Source: Ichthyophis bannanicus
Taxonomy: Eukaryota; Chordata; Amphibia; Gymnophiona; Ichthyophiidae
Direction: 5' to 3'
NCBI GenBank assembly: GCA_033557465.1
Contig: CM066043.1
Span: forward strand, 107,002,278-107,066,277
DNA length: 64,000 nt
The stretch's first letter is position 1. Each line of letters begins with the position of its first letter. The position numbers were made by a program, and so were the translations under genes. Below, piece after piece: positions 63,132 through 64,000 of this stretch. The notes beneath the pieces are model-generated. The model had not been told where the DNA came from. It saw only the letters and a program-made list of their open reading frames with translations, and searched no databases.

Positions 63132-64000
63132 ATGGAGCCGCCGGACATTTTCCTCAAGAAATGTTCACCCTGTGGCGTTACATCTTTATTTTTAGACCCT
63201 CGAAATCGGTGTCTAACCTGTTTGGGTCCTGACAAGTCTAGTAGAAGACATCTTCAACATCGAGAATTCCTCGATACACGGTGCCCCTCCAACTTCGGGG
63301 CACCGTCCCCTTCTTCCACGTTGAATCAGGTAACCCACAAACAGTCTGTCAAGACTAGCCAGTCCTCGAGGGGTACGTCTCATGCACAGCATGTAGATAG
63401 CTCCGGCTTTACCCTCGATGACCTCCTGGCTCCAAAACCCCAGCGGGAGACTTCGGTCTCCAAAGCGTATAAGGGGTTTCGGGTTGTTCCTGGGGTTCAC
63501 CCTCCACAGAACATACCTGAGCCGTGCATGATGGTGGCATCCGCTTCGAGCGGTACCGATACCCCTGCATCGGCACTGGTGTTGGATGAAATATTCCTCA
63601 CCAGGGATCGTCATCTGACCTCCTCGGTGCCTTCGGGACCGTTGGATACGTTCCAGATTGACTTTCCATCATCGGTTCCAACACCAATATTTCCACCAAC
63701 GTCGGTACCCTCCAGATGTGCATCGACAGTCTCGCTTACTTCGATGCGGAGTCTGGAATCGATCTCTAGTTTGGAGGACTGGGTACCGACTCGCCTTGGT
63801 ACCGTCTTGGGGCGGTACCGAAGGCTCGGTTTCGATGTCTCAGATCCGCAACTCTCAGTTCCCTTAAGGCCGATTGAGTTGCCACGGGTAGACCTTCATT
63901 CACCGGTATCGGACATGGTGCCGAATCCGGCACCGATGTCTTCATTAACCTTACAGTCGGTGCCTTCCAGGCTTTGCTTTTCAGGCTCCTTGCCCTCGAT
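63132..64000 (+). CDS. DIRS-A copy 3 gag, open to window edge (partial)
   Basis: ATG at 63132 in the same position as in copy 1. 289 codons without a stop to the last base. The N-terminal motif C11xxC14-X12-C27xxC30 is followed by LGPDK. Then comes a Ser/Pro/Thr-rich region with TSSVPSGPLDTFQIDF, SLESISSLEDWVPTRLG and PSSVPTPIFPPTSVPS. It has CAG (Gln) where copy 1 has TAG, and a single unit where copy 1 has a 52-residue duplication. It is unusually rich in CpG and in TCGGTACC-type words. Gag of DIRS elements is presumed to package RNA, but no structure is evident. An intact frame is the main evidence that this copy may be recent. Confidence 0.8.
   Translation, partial: MEPPDIFLKKCSPCGVTSLFLDPRNRCLTCLGPDKSSRRHLQHREFLDTRCPSNFGAPSPSSTLNQVTHKQSVKTSQSSRGTSHAQHVDSSGFTLDDLLAPKPQRETSVSKAYKGFRVVPGVHPPQNIPEPCMMVASASSGTDTPASALVLDEIFLTRDRHLTSSVPSGPLDTFQIDFPSSVPTPIFPPTSVPSRCASTVSLTSMRSLESISSLEDWVPTRLGTVLGRYRRLGFDVSDPQLSVPLRPIELPRVDLHSPVSDMVPNPAPMSSLTLQSVPSRLCFSGSLPS

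Larger units (their letters stand above)
62755..64000 (+). mobile_element. DIRS-A copy 3, left end, runs off the window
   Basis: Starts ATCTCCAGGAACAAGCAGGA at 62755, with the same ITR as copies 1 and 2 (GTAGGTACCGACGG here, one base off the perfect palindrome). It continues through the leader to an open gag frame at 63132. It is the least damaged DIRS-A start in the window. Confidence 0.9.

Overview
This is vertebrate nuclear DNA made almost entirely of nested transposable elements. The only host coding sequence I can support is one 131-bp exon of the complex I subunit gene NDUFB11 (28933-29063, +). It has a polypyrimidine tract, an AG acceptor and a GTAAGA donor. Its encoded residues (…DLWNMR…, then …VHYLPD…) resemble my recollection of frog NDUFB11 more than mammalian NDUFB11. 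The exon, together with abundant DIRS, Penelope-like, L2/CR1-group LINE and hAT/Harbinger-like elements and very long introns, suggests an amphibian, possibly a caecilian. The clade is inference.

Family names used here are working labels. DIRS-A, DIRS-B and DIRS-C are three lineages of tyrosine-recombinase retrotransposons, each with inverted terminal repeats (ITRs) and an internal complementary region (ICR). LINE-J is a CR1/Jockey-like family, LINE-R and LINE-S are L2/CR1-group families, and L2 is a classical L2 family. BX is a pair of unrecognised elements that encode a basic protein.

Layout. 0-2.4 kb: a LINE-J 3' end interrupted by a LINE-R tail, then a long imperfect palindrome. 2.5-8.5 kb: a minus-strand L2 interrupted by a 2.47-kb terminal-inverted-repeat DNA transposon whose transposase family I cannot name. 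8.8-16.2 kb: DIRS-C debris, including a minus-strand gag-RT-RNase H copy interrupted by a Penelope-like element. 16.2-19.4 kb: SINE and LINE-J scraps. 19.5-26.8 kb: DIRS-A copy 1, with gag and both ends but no recognisable pol, carrying a BX element inside a TATC microsatellite. 27-29.4 kb: a hAT-type palindromic MITE, the NDUFB11 exon and a tRNA-derived SINE. 29.4-33.4 kb: DIRS-A copy 2, with most of gag deleted but RT, RNase H and tyrosine recombinase present and lightly damaged. 33.4-35 kb: apparently plain intron. 35-40.9 kb: a mosaic of LINE-R, L2, DIRS-C and MITE fragments. 40.9-51.7 kb: a LINE-J split by DIRS-B, which is itself split by a nearly intact LINE-R. 52-62.7 kb: a LINE-S split by a 7-kb DIRS-C that carries further insertions. 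62.8-64 kb: the left end of DIRS-A copy 3, whose gag frame is open to the window edge and is the best candidate for a young element.

How the parts relate. Each complete DIRS unit has the expected order: left ITR, gag (N-terminal CxxC…CxxC), RT with a YLDD box, RNase H, tyrosine recombinase, ICR, right ITR. The ICRs are reverse complements of the two ends joined together, as expected for the DIRS circular-intermediate mechanism. The DNA-transposon palindromes and SINEs are non-autonomous. Insertion order can be read directly in three places: 41-51 kb, 53-62 kb and 11-16 kb. I saw no rRNA or tRNA gene, no CRISPR array and no prokaryotic feature. Neither NDUFB11 exon 1 nor its last exon was recognised, so the flanking introns may extend beyond the window.
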